Of a stretch of DNA of 27,378 nucleotides, positions 10,783 through 22,600 are shown in pieces. Under the pieces are notes generated by a model. That model saw only the letters and a list, made by a program, of their open reading frames with translations. It did not search any database and was not told the DNA's origin. Location of the stretch: contig JANBPT010000640.1 in assembly GCA_027575765.1 (NCBI GenBank), forward strand, positions 1-27,378. The letters are read 5' to 3'. Positions within the stretch are counted from its first letter, which is position 1. The number at the start of each line of letters is the position of its first letter. A program made the position numbers and the translations under genes. Origin of the DNA: Tieghemiomyces parasiticus. Its lineage: Eukaryota > Kickxellomycota > Dimargaritomycetes > Dimargaritales > Dimargaritaceae.

Positions 10783-13700
10783 CTACTCAGCCGAGACAGG
10801 CTTTGCGGAGATACTGGGATCTGGTCCCGCACCATTAACCGCCACCTTAGGTACCGGTTCGCCCCCGGCATCCGCAGCATCGACCGTCGACTCATCAGTT
10901 GCGGCTTCAGCCTTTTCACCCTCCTCCTTTTCCCCTTCACTAAGTTTCTCCACTGGCTTGTCTTGCTCGCTCGCACCGTCCCCGTCCATTATCTTCTCAC
11001 CCTCTTGCTCCATCTCCTTCTCCTCCTCCTCAACGGTCGCCGCCAGATCCACAATCCGCGGAGCCGACACAATCGCTGCCACGCCAGTATTCGCCGGTTT
11101 CGGGCTTACAGTCACCGGTGGCGGTGGCGGAGACGATGGAGCATCGGCTGTTGGTGCGGGCAGGCCAGCAAGGGCCGAGAACGACGGTTTGGGACGAAGG
11201 GCTGGTGCCGACGTCGTACCGGTCCCCGCCGGTGTCGATGACGACGGTGTAAGGGACGGCGGGGCGCAGACGTACTTGCCACTCCGACAAATCTGCACGG
11301 GATCAGCCACGGCCCAGGGTAATGCCGACGGCCTGTCGGTCGGGGTACTGAGTTCGAGGGTAAACCGCACCCGTGAGAGGGTCGTGTGTGGGGCGACGAA
11401 CTGAACCGTGACCGGAGCGGGCTGGGCCACAGGCAGGGTGGTCAGGGCCCGAAGCAGTAGCTTACAAGCTTCAGCTGCCGGCGTAGGGAAAGCGGCGGTA
11501 TGGCCCCCATGGTTGACGGCCAGGTCCCCCACGGGCCACGTCAGCCGTTGCTTCTCAGCGTTCCACGTGCCCTCGGGTCGACTTACAATTTGCTTGGCCC
11601 CACCCTTGATAGTCACGGCGACGGCGACCTGTTGCAACTTGACAGGGGCCGAAACGGCTCGGAAGCGCGGGTTGGGCTCGTAGCTCACAATCAGCGACGC
11701 CTGATCTCCCTGGCACCGCCACTGGGCCTGGACCAGTATGGGTACAACGTCGAGGTGGGCAGAGGATGGAACAATCTCCTGGTACTTGAGGAGCACAACG
11801 GTACAGTTGATCGGGTGGTCGGGCGCCGTGGGCGGGGTAAGCGAGTCCAGACGGAGGTGGTAGAGGTCCGACCGGGCTGAATCACTGTCATCATTACCGC
11901 CGTCGGCAGCGGGAGTGACAGGGGTCAGGTAACGTGGGTTGACCACGAAAGATTCCAACGCGTCGAGGTTGGTCAGACGGATCGGTAGTGGGCCCTGGCA
12001 GGTCAAATCCCGTCCGGTAAGCTGGTGGAGGGCCAATTTGACTTCACCCGTGATAATGACCTTGTCGACGCTCGACCCGCCGGCCGTGCTGCGCACATGG
12101 AGGGATTCCTCGCGAATGAACTTCATACTGCCGCTGCCACCACCCTGGGTTACGGTGTGGCCCATGGAGGGGGTTGGAGAGAGCGGCGCACCCCCGGGGC
12201 TAAAGTTATCGAACGCGGCAAAGAAATTGTTGTCGAGAGAGGGCACGACGCTAGGGCTGGGCGACAGACTGAGATTGGATAGGGATAAGGTTGCGGACGG
12301 GGCCGAGTGCGGCAGGGACACGGTGCTGGCCATGTTGGACCGGGGTAGGTGGCCGGGGGATCGCCCAGAGATAGCGGGTGTGTTCACCGATCGCGTGCTG
12401 GGCAGGTTGGGTGTACTGGCCATGTCAGCGGCCGTAGCCGGGAGCGTGCCGTACACGCTTGTCCCACCCCCGGGGATTTCGCCACGGCGACCCCGACGCC
12501 GGACTGACGGGGTGGATCGCAACGTCCCGGTGACCCGGGAGAGGGCCTTGGCTGCCTGTTCCGATGACTCCTTGAACGCCTCGGTCTTGATATTGAACTT
12601 GACCCGATTGGCACCCAACGACTCGTTGTCGCTATCATCCGAGTAGAAATTGTCGGTGTTGGGAATGAGCGGGGGCTGGCGGTGGCTGGGACTACGGGGC
12701 TGAGTGTCTGCGTCGTTAGTGCTGGCGGCGGTGGTGCTGGGCCGTACCTCGGATATGGCCGCGGGTGGACAGGCTGGGGCGGACTCAGGACAGACCACAG
12801 GCGGGACAACCGCAGCAGCCATCATTGGACTGCCCTCCTCACCGAAGGCGAGCTCGAGCGCGGCCGCTGGGATAGCGGCCGTGGTGGGTCTAAGACTCGG
12901 TACGCTGGTATCGCCGGTGGGTGGCTGGATCCCTATCGCCGCGGCCGTCTGGAGGGGGACTGGGGGCGGCGGTGGGGTTCGTCTCTTGGCCACCGTCGGT
13001 ACGGGTGCAGGGAGATGATGGGTAGATCCGATACTACGGGACAGGTCCACGACGCTCTCCCGAGGGGTCGAGGCGTTGGACCGAGACGGCTGACTGGCCA
13101 ACGGGCTGGACTGGAAGGGTGACGCTGTCGACTCCGTGGCTGAGTCGGACCGCGGCGATCGGGCCTGGGGTAGAGGCATGGCCGAGGAAAGAGGCGACTC
13201 CTCCTTCGACTTGACCGAGGTCCGGCGTGGTAGCGCGAACAGGTGGTTGTCCCGAATCGGTGTGCGGCCCGGCGTACAGGCCGCCAGGGCCTTCTTGTCC
13301 TGGCACACCTGCTGCAGATCCTGCTCGACGTCAACCTGCTGTGCCAGGGCCTTCACCGTCTCGGCTTGCTGTGTTGGTAGGTGTCAGACAAAGAGAGGAG
13401 GTACAAGGGGATCAATCACTGACGCCGGTTAGGTTAGAGGTTGGAGAGGGGAGGTGCTGTAATATCCCCCGCCGAATGGCACTGAGGGTGTTGATCCATC
13501 ACTTACCTGGCCCTTCTGGTGGCACGCGTGCAGTATGAGGTCCTCGTAGCGAGCCACGAGATCTTTGATAAGCGTCAAACGGCCCCGGTCGACCTGTTCG
13601 TAATGGTCCAGGGCAGGACGGACGTTCTCCCGCCAGCTTCGTTTACTGTCTTCGAAGGCCACGGCCGTGTCGTTCAGCTTTTGCGAAGCGGTCTGGGCCT

Positions 13701-14862
13701 TGCGGGAGGACTTGCGGGCCTCAACGGTTTTTTTGTATTTGGCGATCTTGTTATCCTTCTCGCTGAAAGTCCGCACCGTCTCGGCGAGGTTGGCCTGTAC
13801 CTGGATGGTCGTAAGGTCCGATACACAGGGATGGGGTGCAATTGTAAAAGGCGATTAGCCGAGGAACCTTTAGCGTGTTTAGATGCTCTCCTGGCAGCCT
13901 AACAGGCCTTGCCCTGTCCTTCCTACTTACCTTCTTAAGGTGAACCCATGCTTCGTCCTCAACCACGTAGTCCCGTAGCGGCCGCTCCACTTGCTGGCCG
14001 ATTTGAAGGGCCAGTTCGGAATGCAGACTGATGCTGTACTGAATTTCGTCGAACAGCGCCACCCACAGCGGCTGTAATTGGCTAGCGGAACGGGGAGGGA
14101 TTTTAGAGAAGGTGTGAAGAGGTAGACTTGTGGTGGGTTACGCGGGGCTTGACATCGAATCTAGGGGCGGGAAAGACAGCCCAATGCATCACTCGCCTCG
14201 CCACCACCTGGACACGGCGGGAACTTACCCGAGAGACGAAGGGTCGGAAATGAACGCCTTGCGGTGCAGCTTCTGAAGCTGCTTGACGTGGTTTTCTTCA
14301 AGTATGGTCCTGAGAACGAAGTAGGAAGGGTGACCAGAATAACTCACCAATAACGTTAGGTAACCACGCGTACACAATTGGACCGTTACCAGGCAGCTAT
14401 CAAAAAGATGCTGAGCACCCTGGCAGTGTGGAGCCAGCGGGCACACGGATCTGAATGCGGAGTTGAAACTCAAGGTACTGACCAAGAGCCTCATAGAGGC
14501 AAAGGGGGGAGGTCACTCCCACACAGCCCGCCCGGTGGCTGCCGGTACGGACTCGGTCTGCAGTAGCTCACCTTTCTCGAAAGTAATCGGCCAGGTCCGT
14601 GTTGAGTATCGCAGCCTTTCGAATGCGGTTGGAGAGGGCGTTAAAAGTGAGCTGAGGGTGCTCATTCTGGGATAACGAATGGGGAGGACGACCGTCAATT
14701 CAAGTAAATCGACGCGGTTGTTAGCTACCGGGGGTTGCAGGTCCTGGGGGGGAGACTGTATACTCAAATGACGAGACTAACGCCGAGAGGCAGGTGCCGG
14801 CTGCGGCCTAGCCTGGAGTGAACTCAATAGACACTTACGATGAAGGCGTCGGCGTACACCAT
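10783..14862 (-). CDS. SYP1: SYP1/FCHo-type muniscin: F-BAR plus mu-homology domain (6 exons)
   Basis: Early endocytic adaptor that binds and bends the plasma membrane through its F-BAR dimer and recruits cargo and Eps15/Ede1-type partners through its mu-homology domain. Exons in reading order: 14862-14839, 14666-14572, 14309-14229, 14081-13931, 13800-13507 and 13368-10783. All introns are GT-AG (130-262 bases) and the joined frame gives 1076 residues. F-BAR spans about 1-245: it opens with MVYADAF, continues with NRIRKAAILNTDLADYFRER and EENHVKQLQKLHRK, and includes the helix with YEQVDRGRLTLIKDLVARYE. A long Ser/Pro linker contains RVKFNIKTEAF at about 470, a conserved-looking muniscin motif. 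The mu-homology domain covers about 630-917 and ends in RSGKYVCAP. It is followed by an unusual tail of about 160 residues, Pro-rich then Glu/Lys-rich. The SOSS-B gene is transcribed divergently. Confidence 0.93.
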
Positions 14863-15709
14863 GGGCGATGGTTTGTAAATGGACGCACCGGGGAGGGAAC
14901 GACCGTAGGCAGGGGACCGGAAGCGGGGCAGAGTTGAGCTAGGTCAGCCAGAAAGGGCAGAGATGGCCGGTAGGACTCAATCTCGAACGGCGGTGGTAGC
15001 GGTGTAACGCCAACTTTAGAAGCTACCCAGGAACGAGACGGACGGAGGAATGCAGCTCAAATCCCACGTGGGAGGCAGCCTTGCAACGAGAAATAAATAG
15101 AAGTCAAGCTGCAAAGGGTCAAGGGAAACAGTAAGGCTCTGAATGGCAAGAGCGGGTCAGCCTAAAGGTAGGGGGATTCGGCACCGACGGGAGGGGAGCC
15201 TACTGGTGTTTACCCAGGGTCTTCGAGAAAGGCGTAACTGTATGGGCGGGGTAAGCTCGAGACGCACGCCAAACCCACCACACCACGGTACGTACCCTCA
15301 CTCGCTTTCCTGACACTGTATTGGCACCTTGTTCCAGAGTGACGCACACACGCCAGTGTTTTTCCAACCTCGCCATTCAGCGATCCAACAGAGCTGACAT
15401 CTCCCTTCCCCCGGCCGTAGCCACGCACGCCCAGTGGCCAAATCGCTGTCCAGACCCCATCGCTGGTCTCGACATCACGCAACGCCCTCGAGGACTTACC
15501 AGAGCTTATACCCAGCCCATGACCACCGGCCTTCCGAAATCCTCGCGTGGCAAAGCATTCACCCTGGCTGAGTGACTTTGTTTACCACGTAGCTCTTTAG
15601 ATAACCTCCCTTGGCGCTCGACACAGTACCCACCGTTGGCCAAGATTGTATCCTGCTGCTACCACATCACTAAGCGGACCAGCCTCGACCGCAGCCCAGC
15701 TTCCGTCCT
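14863..15709. other. Divergent promoter interval between the muniscin and SOSS-B genes
   Basis: These 847 bases separate two start codons pointing away from each other, so both promoters should lie here. Short open frames exist (for example 15321-15575 on the plus strand) but match nothing and lack protein-like composition. A 12-bp perfect palindrome with a CACGTG core is at 15062-15073. Confidence 0.6.
15062..15073. promoter_or_regulatory. Palindromic E-box-type site TCCCACGTGGGA
   Basis: The 12 bases are a perfect palindrome centred on CACGTG, the core bound by many fungal bHLH factors. It sits in the divergent interval, about 200 bases from the muniscin ATG and 640 bases from the SOSS-B ATG, so it could serve either gene. 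Single CACGTG hexamers also occur elsewhere in gene-free parts of the window, so chance is possible. Confidence 0.4.
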
Positions 15710-16360
15710 ATGGCTAGTTTCTCCAGTATGGGTCCGCGCGTGGTCCCTGTGGCCGAGATGCGCCCAATGCTCCGTGGGTTCGAATGCGAAGTCATCATCG
15801 TCGACATACGTAAGTGGCGAGCTGTTTAGTCTGACGAGCAGTGCCCCTGAGAGCCCAGATACGAGCCCGGTACAGACCCTTTAGCCTCACACCCTGACTC
15901 CCCACTTGGACCATTTTCCTTCAATCTGGCCACCTCAGCGCAGGAACCCACGGTGACCCGCGATAACTTAAAGATCTATACGTTCCTGGTGGCTGATAGC
16001 ACCGGGTCGATCTTAATGACCCTGTGGGGCGAGATGGGCGAACACTTCCAGCCGGGGGACATTGTCCACATCACGGGCGGGTAAGTAACACGGACAAGCA
16101 AGCCACCGCAGACAGCGGGGTACCCTGTGGACGAGAGTGCTTACCATACATTCCAAGTTGCACTACCCCTCTATGCCATACATACCAGTGAGGCCAAACT
16201 GTTTAAAGGCTCCCTCCAGCTGACGACTCTCAAGTACGGCAAGGCCCGCCGTGTGGGCGAGCATACCAAGCAGTTCACCGAGCGGCCCAACATCAGTACC
16301 TACCAGTGGGTATCCGACCCGGACAAACCCGGCCCACTTAAAGCCGTTCCGCCAACGTAG
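15710..16360 (+). CDS. SOSS-B/hSSB1-like single-stranded DNA binding OB-fold protein (3 exons)
   Basis: Homologue of the SOSS complex subunit B (NABP/hSSB), which binds single-stranded DNA at breaks and supports checkpoint signalling and homologous recombination in the nucleus. I read exons 15710-15809, 15939-16080 and 16189-16360, with GT-AG introns of 129 and 108 bases, giving 137 residues. The protein is essentially one OB fold. ECEVIIVDI forms an early strand; the central part has VADSTGSILMTLWGEMGEHFQPGDIV, matching the family pattern of ADxTGSI, W and QPGDI. LFKGSLQL follows, then VGEHTKQFTERPNIS, the usual end of the domain. The Pro/Gly-rich tail of animal SSB proteins is almost absent. 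Met-1 (ATGGCT) is the first in-frame ATG; Met-7, 17 and 20 are later options. Splicing is inferred from frame and homology. Confidence 0.88.
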
Positions 16361-17451
16361 AACATGGCGGCCACCCCCCCCCATCGCCAAAATCAGGGCA
16401 GTGCTTTTTTTCTGCCTTTTTCATTGATGTGGTTGAACAGGCTTTTCTGAGGTCCATGACCTACCCGCCTACGTAAATTTGTACTACTAAAGGTTCTGTT
16501 TATCGTGTCACTCGGGCGAACTCGTTCCCTATTGAGATGGAGGTGCCATGGTACCGCTGTTTTGGCGGGAGCCTTGTAGTCCGCTTGGCTGAACATGGAG
16601 ATCAGGTTATCCACTGGGCACCCGGTCGATGTGAATGTATTAACGTTGACCCAGGGCTAAGCGTAAGCCGAAGCTTCTCGACGCCACTGGTGCACTAGTG
16701 CTCTGGCTCTTGAACGCCATTAACAGTGACCAGTGGGGGGCTTGTTTACCCACGGAGTGCCAATCCCGTCCGTATTTTGAAGGTGGACAATTCCAGAAAT
16801 GGGCGAGAGCCAGATTGGTGGATTGTGGGATGGCCACGGAACCCGCAATCGACAGGTCATGCATCTCGCCACACCCGAAACAGACACATCAGACGGTCCT
16901 AAACGCACTCGCTCCTCCCTCGCTGCCCTGATTCCCATCGCATGGCCCCGCCTCGACGGACGGGGGAGGTGAAGGCCTGCACGACGCGTCTGCCTCCACG
17001 CCATCTGGCCGCCTTGCGTTCAACCTCCGCCCGCTTGGCATTATCATGCCCAGGTCTTGCCGGCCTGCCCCTGGATCCCCTTGGTTGCCCCTCCTCCCTG
17101 GTGTTTTACCTTGTTATCATTCTCGTGTCGCTTCCACCTCGTTGCTCCCTCGTAAAGGTTTCAAACCACGCGTCGCTTTCGCGCTTCCCGACACGTCCCC
17201 CTCCACGACCACCCGTCCCCCTCCCACTAGCCAACCTTACCTCGAGCCCTCACGATCACCCCCTCCTCCTCCTTTCTCCACCAATCAGCCGTCCGGTACT
17301 TTCTTTGTTTAAATCCCCCGATCGACAGCCTTGCTGCCCTTGTCGTGCCTGAATCACGCCCCGACTTTTGCAGCACATCGAATCCAGCCTGCGCCAATCT
17401 TATCATTCCATTCTAGCTGCCCACGACCCTACCGCCCAACACCCTTCCGCC
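16361..17451. other. Intergenic, upstream of the SAP-domain membrane protein gene
   Basis: No gene is supported. The first part is the 3' flank of the SOSS-B gene. From about 17050 to 17450 the plus strand is strikingly C- and T-rich, as often seen in fungal promoters and 5' leaders just ahead of a start codon. Open frames of 60-136 codons here consist of low-complexity Pro/Ser/Leu and are discounted. Confidence 0.55.
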
Positions 17452-19674
17452 ATGGACGGTCGCTCCAAGAAGAAAGTCCAGTCGCCCGGCATATCGCGCT
17501 ACTCCAAGAAGGAGCTCAAGAGTAGGTTTGCGGGGAATAAATTATCGCACTCCACGTCAGATAGGCTTTCCTCCTACGCCAGGGGAGGTGCGGCCCTATT
17601 CGTCCAACGGCGCACCACGCTCTCATCCGCCGCAACTGGCTCACAGGTATAGGTCCTACCTGGTGTCGAGCATTCCAACATTATTGGTCCAGCAGTCTAT
17701 CCCCGCCAGATTTTACGTGAAGCGTTTGTTTGCCTTGTGGCCCCAGCAGCACCACCCACTCACCTCCCAATTATCCTATCCCTTTTTCTTTACGTTCTTT
17801 TTTCCATGTGCCGCTTACGAACCTGGCCTCTCTAGCCTTGGCCAAGGAGTACGCGCTGGACTCGGATGGTAGCCGTTCGGAACTTGTGGACCGTATCAAG
17901 TAAGTATCACCCAGAAGCTGACCTGACAACTGCCATGATACGCTCGCTAAAGAGCCCACCGGACAATTTTTTCCCTTAATCAGCCAGCATTCAGTTTCTA
18001 ATGCTCCGTCACCTTGCCCCAACCGCGTGTTAATTTGTCTCACCACATTACCCGCCGCCATCCCTCGCACACACTGACGACAGGGACCATCTCACGTCCA
18101 TTAGCCAGCCGCTGCTGGCGCCGCTCGAGGAAATCGTCGAGGAAACTTCCGAGATAAATTCGCCCGTCCGCGGACGTAGCCGCCGGGCCCGCCGCGACGT
18201 GTCGGAGGCTGCCAGTGCCAAGCGCAGTGCCCGGCGTGGTGCTAGCGTTGAATCCAAATCTGCGGACAAAGCCAAGTCCAAGGTGGAGCCCCGGACGCCG
18301 CGCCGTCGTGGCGGCCGAGGCACTTCCACCTCGCCCACCCCGAATACTCCGCTGTCCCAAATGCGCCAGCTACGCGACCGCGTCAGCAACCTGGTCAAAT
18401 CAGTCAGCGGCGACAGTGACTCCAACACCGACGAGGCGAACGACGCGACTGGCACCAAGCTCACCGACCTGCTCTCCACGGCCAAGAAGTCGGCCCAGGC
18501 GTTCCAAGAGAAGCTCACCTCGGCCCCGCTCGACGCGCTGACCGAAAGCGAACTGGTCAAGCCCTCAGAGTCCGCGGGCGACGAGACCATTGGTGCCCGT
18601 CTGGCCCTCCGCCACCGCACCCCGCACCACGAGTACACCCACACAGTCTGCCATGAGACTGGGGCGCTGGACACGTTCAAGCCCCACGCTGATCACGAAG
18701 TATGGGCCAACCACCAAGCCCTCCAGGTGCTCTCGACCGCCTCAGCCAAGCTGCGCCGGATGGTATCAGAGTCGCCAGCCGGGACCGTGTACCGCTCGGC
18801 TACGCGCCCCGGCGCCTTCACCCGCGGCGTACGGCACCTACAGTTCTACCTGTCGACCCCACGTAAGGTTCTGACCGCCTTCCTCGTGGCCGAACTCATC
18901 ATACTTCTCACCCAAAGCATCCCGCTGCGCGCCGTGACCCTGGGACCCTGGCGGTTCCTCACCACCGACCGTATTATGCCCGAACAAGTAATGTGGGTAC
19001 CAGACGTCCGTGCCTTCTCCCCGGCCTATTGTCACCCGTTCTGGAGCCCTTTCCTGTCGTGGTTCATTATCATGGTCGTCCTCCCGTACGTCACCTCTGT
19101 ACTTTGCCGTCCCGCCGCCGACCGGATCCAGGCCGCCAGCATTCCGGCCACCCCGACCCACCGCACCGCTGGGCAGTACCCAGCCCAGTCGTTCCACATC
19201 CGCGGCGCTGCCCTAAATGCTGCGAGCGGTAACCCACGTTTCGGCGTTGACGCCGACCACCCCTCGGTCTACTCGGTGCACCCGCTCACCTTCGCCCTGG
19301 CCCGGTTTGCCCTCATTTTCCTGTTTAGCGACTTTTCTACTGCCAACACCCTCTCTCACTCCCCGTCGGCTGTGCCAGGTACCCCGCTCGGCCAACGTAG
19401 CCCCAATCACGCCTCAGGTCCCCATGACCCTAACGTTGTGCAACGCGCCGAGGTCAAACTCGCCGAATGGCTCCTTCCCCCCAACTACCACGTCACCCCG
19501 CTGAGTGGTTGCTACCCTGGCGTTGTCGGTTCCTACACGGGCGCTGCCGCCTGCTTCATGACCACCGCGATCCATAACCTTTACCAGCTCGTACCCAAGA
19601 ACGTTCTCCTGCTCACCGCCATCGTGACCATCACGTTCACCTTCTACGATATCCTGGACCGTCGCACCCGTTAA
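17452..19674 (+). CDS. SAP-domain multi-pass membrane protein, probably nuclear envelope (3 exons)
   Basis: Exons 17452-17521, 17836-17899 and 18084-19674, with introns of 314 and 184 bases, give 574 residues. The ATG is in an optimal context (CGCCATGG). Splicing joins two tiny exons to form a compact SAP/HeH-type helix-extended-loop-helix at residues 15-48 (YSKKELKTLAKEYALDSDG, then SRSELVDRI), a fold that binds DNA or chromatin. Residues 60-130 are very basic and Ser-rich (RRARRDVSEAASAKRSARRG, TPRRRGGRG) and could hold nuclear localisation signals. Five hydrophobic segments follow at about 305-327, 364-386, 446-462, 527-545 and 550-568. An N-terminal SAP/HeH fold, a basic linker and membrane spans resemble the plan of inner nuclear membrane proteins such as Heh/Src1, but I see no MAN1-type C-terminal domain. 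The exact family is unrecognised and the location is inferred. Confidence 0.85.
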
Positions 19675-22600
19675 ACCCTTCAATATGGTAGGGGTGGATA
19701 AATGGCGCAAACGTCGGCTGGAAGGGGCCGGTATTGCGTGGTGCGGTCAGCTAATTTAGAGGTTCACTCGTACACCTCCTCTCCCCCCTCCTCCTCCTCC
19801 TGCCCTTACCCCTTTGAAACTGGAGCGTTCAGTTTGGTCATGTTGATTTTGTGCGCTTGACCCCGAAAATAGTCAATCACGGATCACTCCCCCTTTTTTT
19901 GTTAAACTCTTTCCAGTTCAGCTTCCTTTAGGTAATTTGTACCAGCTCCCCCCAATTGGCTTGTTTCTAGTGATGCGTATTTACCACCTCATTCAGTCTT
20001 ATACCCTACCTACATATAGCGAACCATTTCTCGTTAATTATTTTTAAAAGGTGAATGATTTGTACCCTGGTCCTCCTACAAATTCAGGTTGGTTAATGTA
20101 CAAAGTATATGCGATGGAGGCATCCGACACCTCAGCGGTCTCGTGGCGAACCCTCTTTTGCCAGCAGTCGGCCAAAAAAAGAAGGCTGTCGAATACAATC
20201 AACTCAGCTTTTTTGGCCGATCACCGGCTCAGGCGGATTGGGTACCTTGTCATCCCGCTGCGCGACGTGTATTTGCTTGGGGCCACCCATAAGTTGGGCT
20301 GGCGGGTGGGTGAATACCGTCACCAGGGTAAGAAGCATCAGTACATGTTACTGCTATTCGTTGGGTCTTACTCTGCACGATGCTGCCCGTTCGAGTTACT
20401 CCTACTTATACAGGACCACTTACCTAGACCATAACCGACACCACCAATAATGATGAAGCCGGCCCACGAACGGCCGAGGTAGCGACTAATCATGGCCTTT
20501 TGCTGTTTAAGTTAGATATATTGCACGAATGTGAGGTCCTAGAGGAGGTTGGTTAGCATTCACATTGACGTGCGACAGAGGAGGTCCTTCAGGCAATTAA
20601 CCGTGGAGTGGGGGAAAGGGATGGCTTGCACCTCGGCACCTCATTGCCTAACCTACCTGGGCCGTCAGGTCCATGCCAAACATGTCGGATAGGTCTCGTC
20701 ACGGAATGGGGATGTGCAAACCAGAGTATGGGTGGAGGGAAGGGTTCGAGGGTATAGGGTGTATATTCGATGTTTTAATGGTCAGGAGCAGTTCTATTGT
20801 GTGATGAGCGGGTATTAGGGTAATAGCGGAGAGTAAGTAAGGGATGCTTGGAGGGAATGTGAAGAGGCAGTGGTAATGGTGCAATGTGTTGGAGACGTCG
20901 AATGACGGGCTCGTAGCCGCTGACTCAGTGTGTCGTAGAGTAAGCGACCTTCAAGCGGGCGCTAACCCATGACGACATCGCCTCACTTAACCACCTAGTG
21001 CGCAAACTGCCCCTCCCCCCTCCTCATGGGCACGCATGGCTATATTACTCCCCTCTCAATCCCCAAGCTGACAGGTAGCCTGTGCCCGGCCGCTGCCACT
21101 GGTATGTTGCCCATGGCGTCTTCCCAGGGTACACCCGGCCAAGCGGTACTGACTTTGCCTCAAGAAGCTGTGTTGAGCACGGCTATATCCAAATTAAAAC
21201 CCGTGTAGGAAGTGTCACTAGTCTGTCGCTTTAATGGCATAATAATCGCGCTGTGCTGCTCGGCAAGCTGTGTCTAATCTCATACAGGGTGATGCCTTGG
21301 AAAGATTAGGTTGAAGCTCGTAGAACCTCCGCTCGCTGGAGGGCTCAGCTACCTAAGTTAATATAGGATTACCCTCTGGGCACTACGAATGGTGGCTTGT
21401 GTTAACCAGTAAGCAACATGGGTCGACTCGCGCTACATCGTTCGCAACGATGAGTTCCAAAGAGTGACCGCTGGTGCTCATGAACATCTTGAGTGAATTG
21501 CCCCGAAGGCGTATCTACCGGTGTTCTGGGTCGCTGGTCAGGCTGCAGAGGATTCTGTGACTGAGAAGGCTAAATAACCTCAGGTCCCTGTACAAGATGG
21601 TACGTATGACGGTAGGAGAAATACTCTGTAGACCAGGAAAAAAAAATCATCCCCGAGCAGTTGGGTTGCGTGATACTGGCCAACGGGTCGGTATAATGGG
21701 GTCGATAAAGGTGGTCGGCGTGGAGATTGAAGGTTTAGACGTAGGCTGGCAAGTCAGTAAAAGAGCAAGCGACACGACGGGAAATACCACCATTCTGTTG
21801 GATAGTATCGGGTAGCCTGCCTGATCCAATGACCCCAGGTTTCACCTAGTAGACCCCAATCCACGACCTTCACCTTCGCCTTTGCCAGACGCGGACATGC
21901 CAAGCGATCACTATGCTCAAAAGAGGTCCATCGAAGTTGGTGGTCAAGGTGGCCATGACATTGCTGCTGAGTCCTAAGTGAGTTTCACGATAACCTGGGC
22001 GACAGTGAAGTGCCGCGGAAGAAACGGTACGTAGAGATTGGCGAAGGATTGGCGCTAGAGTCAGAGGAGGGATGATCGTTCAGACCTAAGTCCCTACATG
22101 GTACTGCTAAGGAACCCGAAGAATAACCGGTACCAGTGAGCCAATTACCTATCATTCACAGTGTAGGAGGGTAGATGTATGAGGCTGCAGATGGGCTGTT
22201 CGATGAACAGTGAGACTGTGCAAATAGTAAGGTTAAGGCGCTGGCGAAACCAGGGCGGAGCTGGCTACCCGCCTGGTTCCAGTCAGATGTCGGGTTCGCA
22301 CAGGTGCTTGGAACTTGATGGGAAGCCCTTACCCCTGGCCATTACGCCCCCTTCCCCGGACCCTAGCGTGGAAACACCGTCCGAAAAGCGACGTGCCCGA
22401 CGTGCAATAAATGGATCGTTTCCCAGGGTTTGAACCCTAGAGAAATTTAAGATCCAACGAGTTTTTTTCTAGTTTTATATATCTTCAGTGAACTACTCTA
22501 GGGTCGGTTGGTAGTCCACGTGGGCAAGACATGCGGCTGTGGCCTACGGAGTGTGTACCATTTGCTGGTTGCCACCTAAAGGCAACGAGAAGGTAGTCGT

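Noticed and set aside
11939..12646. 235-codon open frame on the plus strand
   Set aside because: Antisense shadow of the Ser/Pro-rich linker of the muniscin gene. No domain, and the muniscin reading is strongly supported by homology.
20051..20450. Open frames of up to 127 codons on the plus strand
   Set aside because: Three overlapping frames are open in the same interval, none has a recognisable domain, and the start context is poor.
22420..22440. GGTTCAAACC on the minus strand, resembling a tRNA T-loop (B box)
   Set aside because: The flanking bases do not form a T stem and there is no A box or acceptor stem in the right place; it is better explained as a small hairpin.
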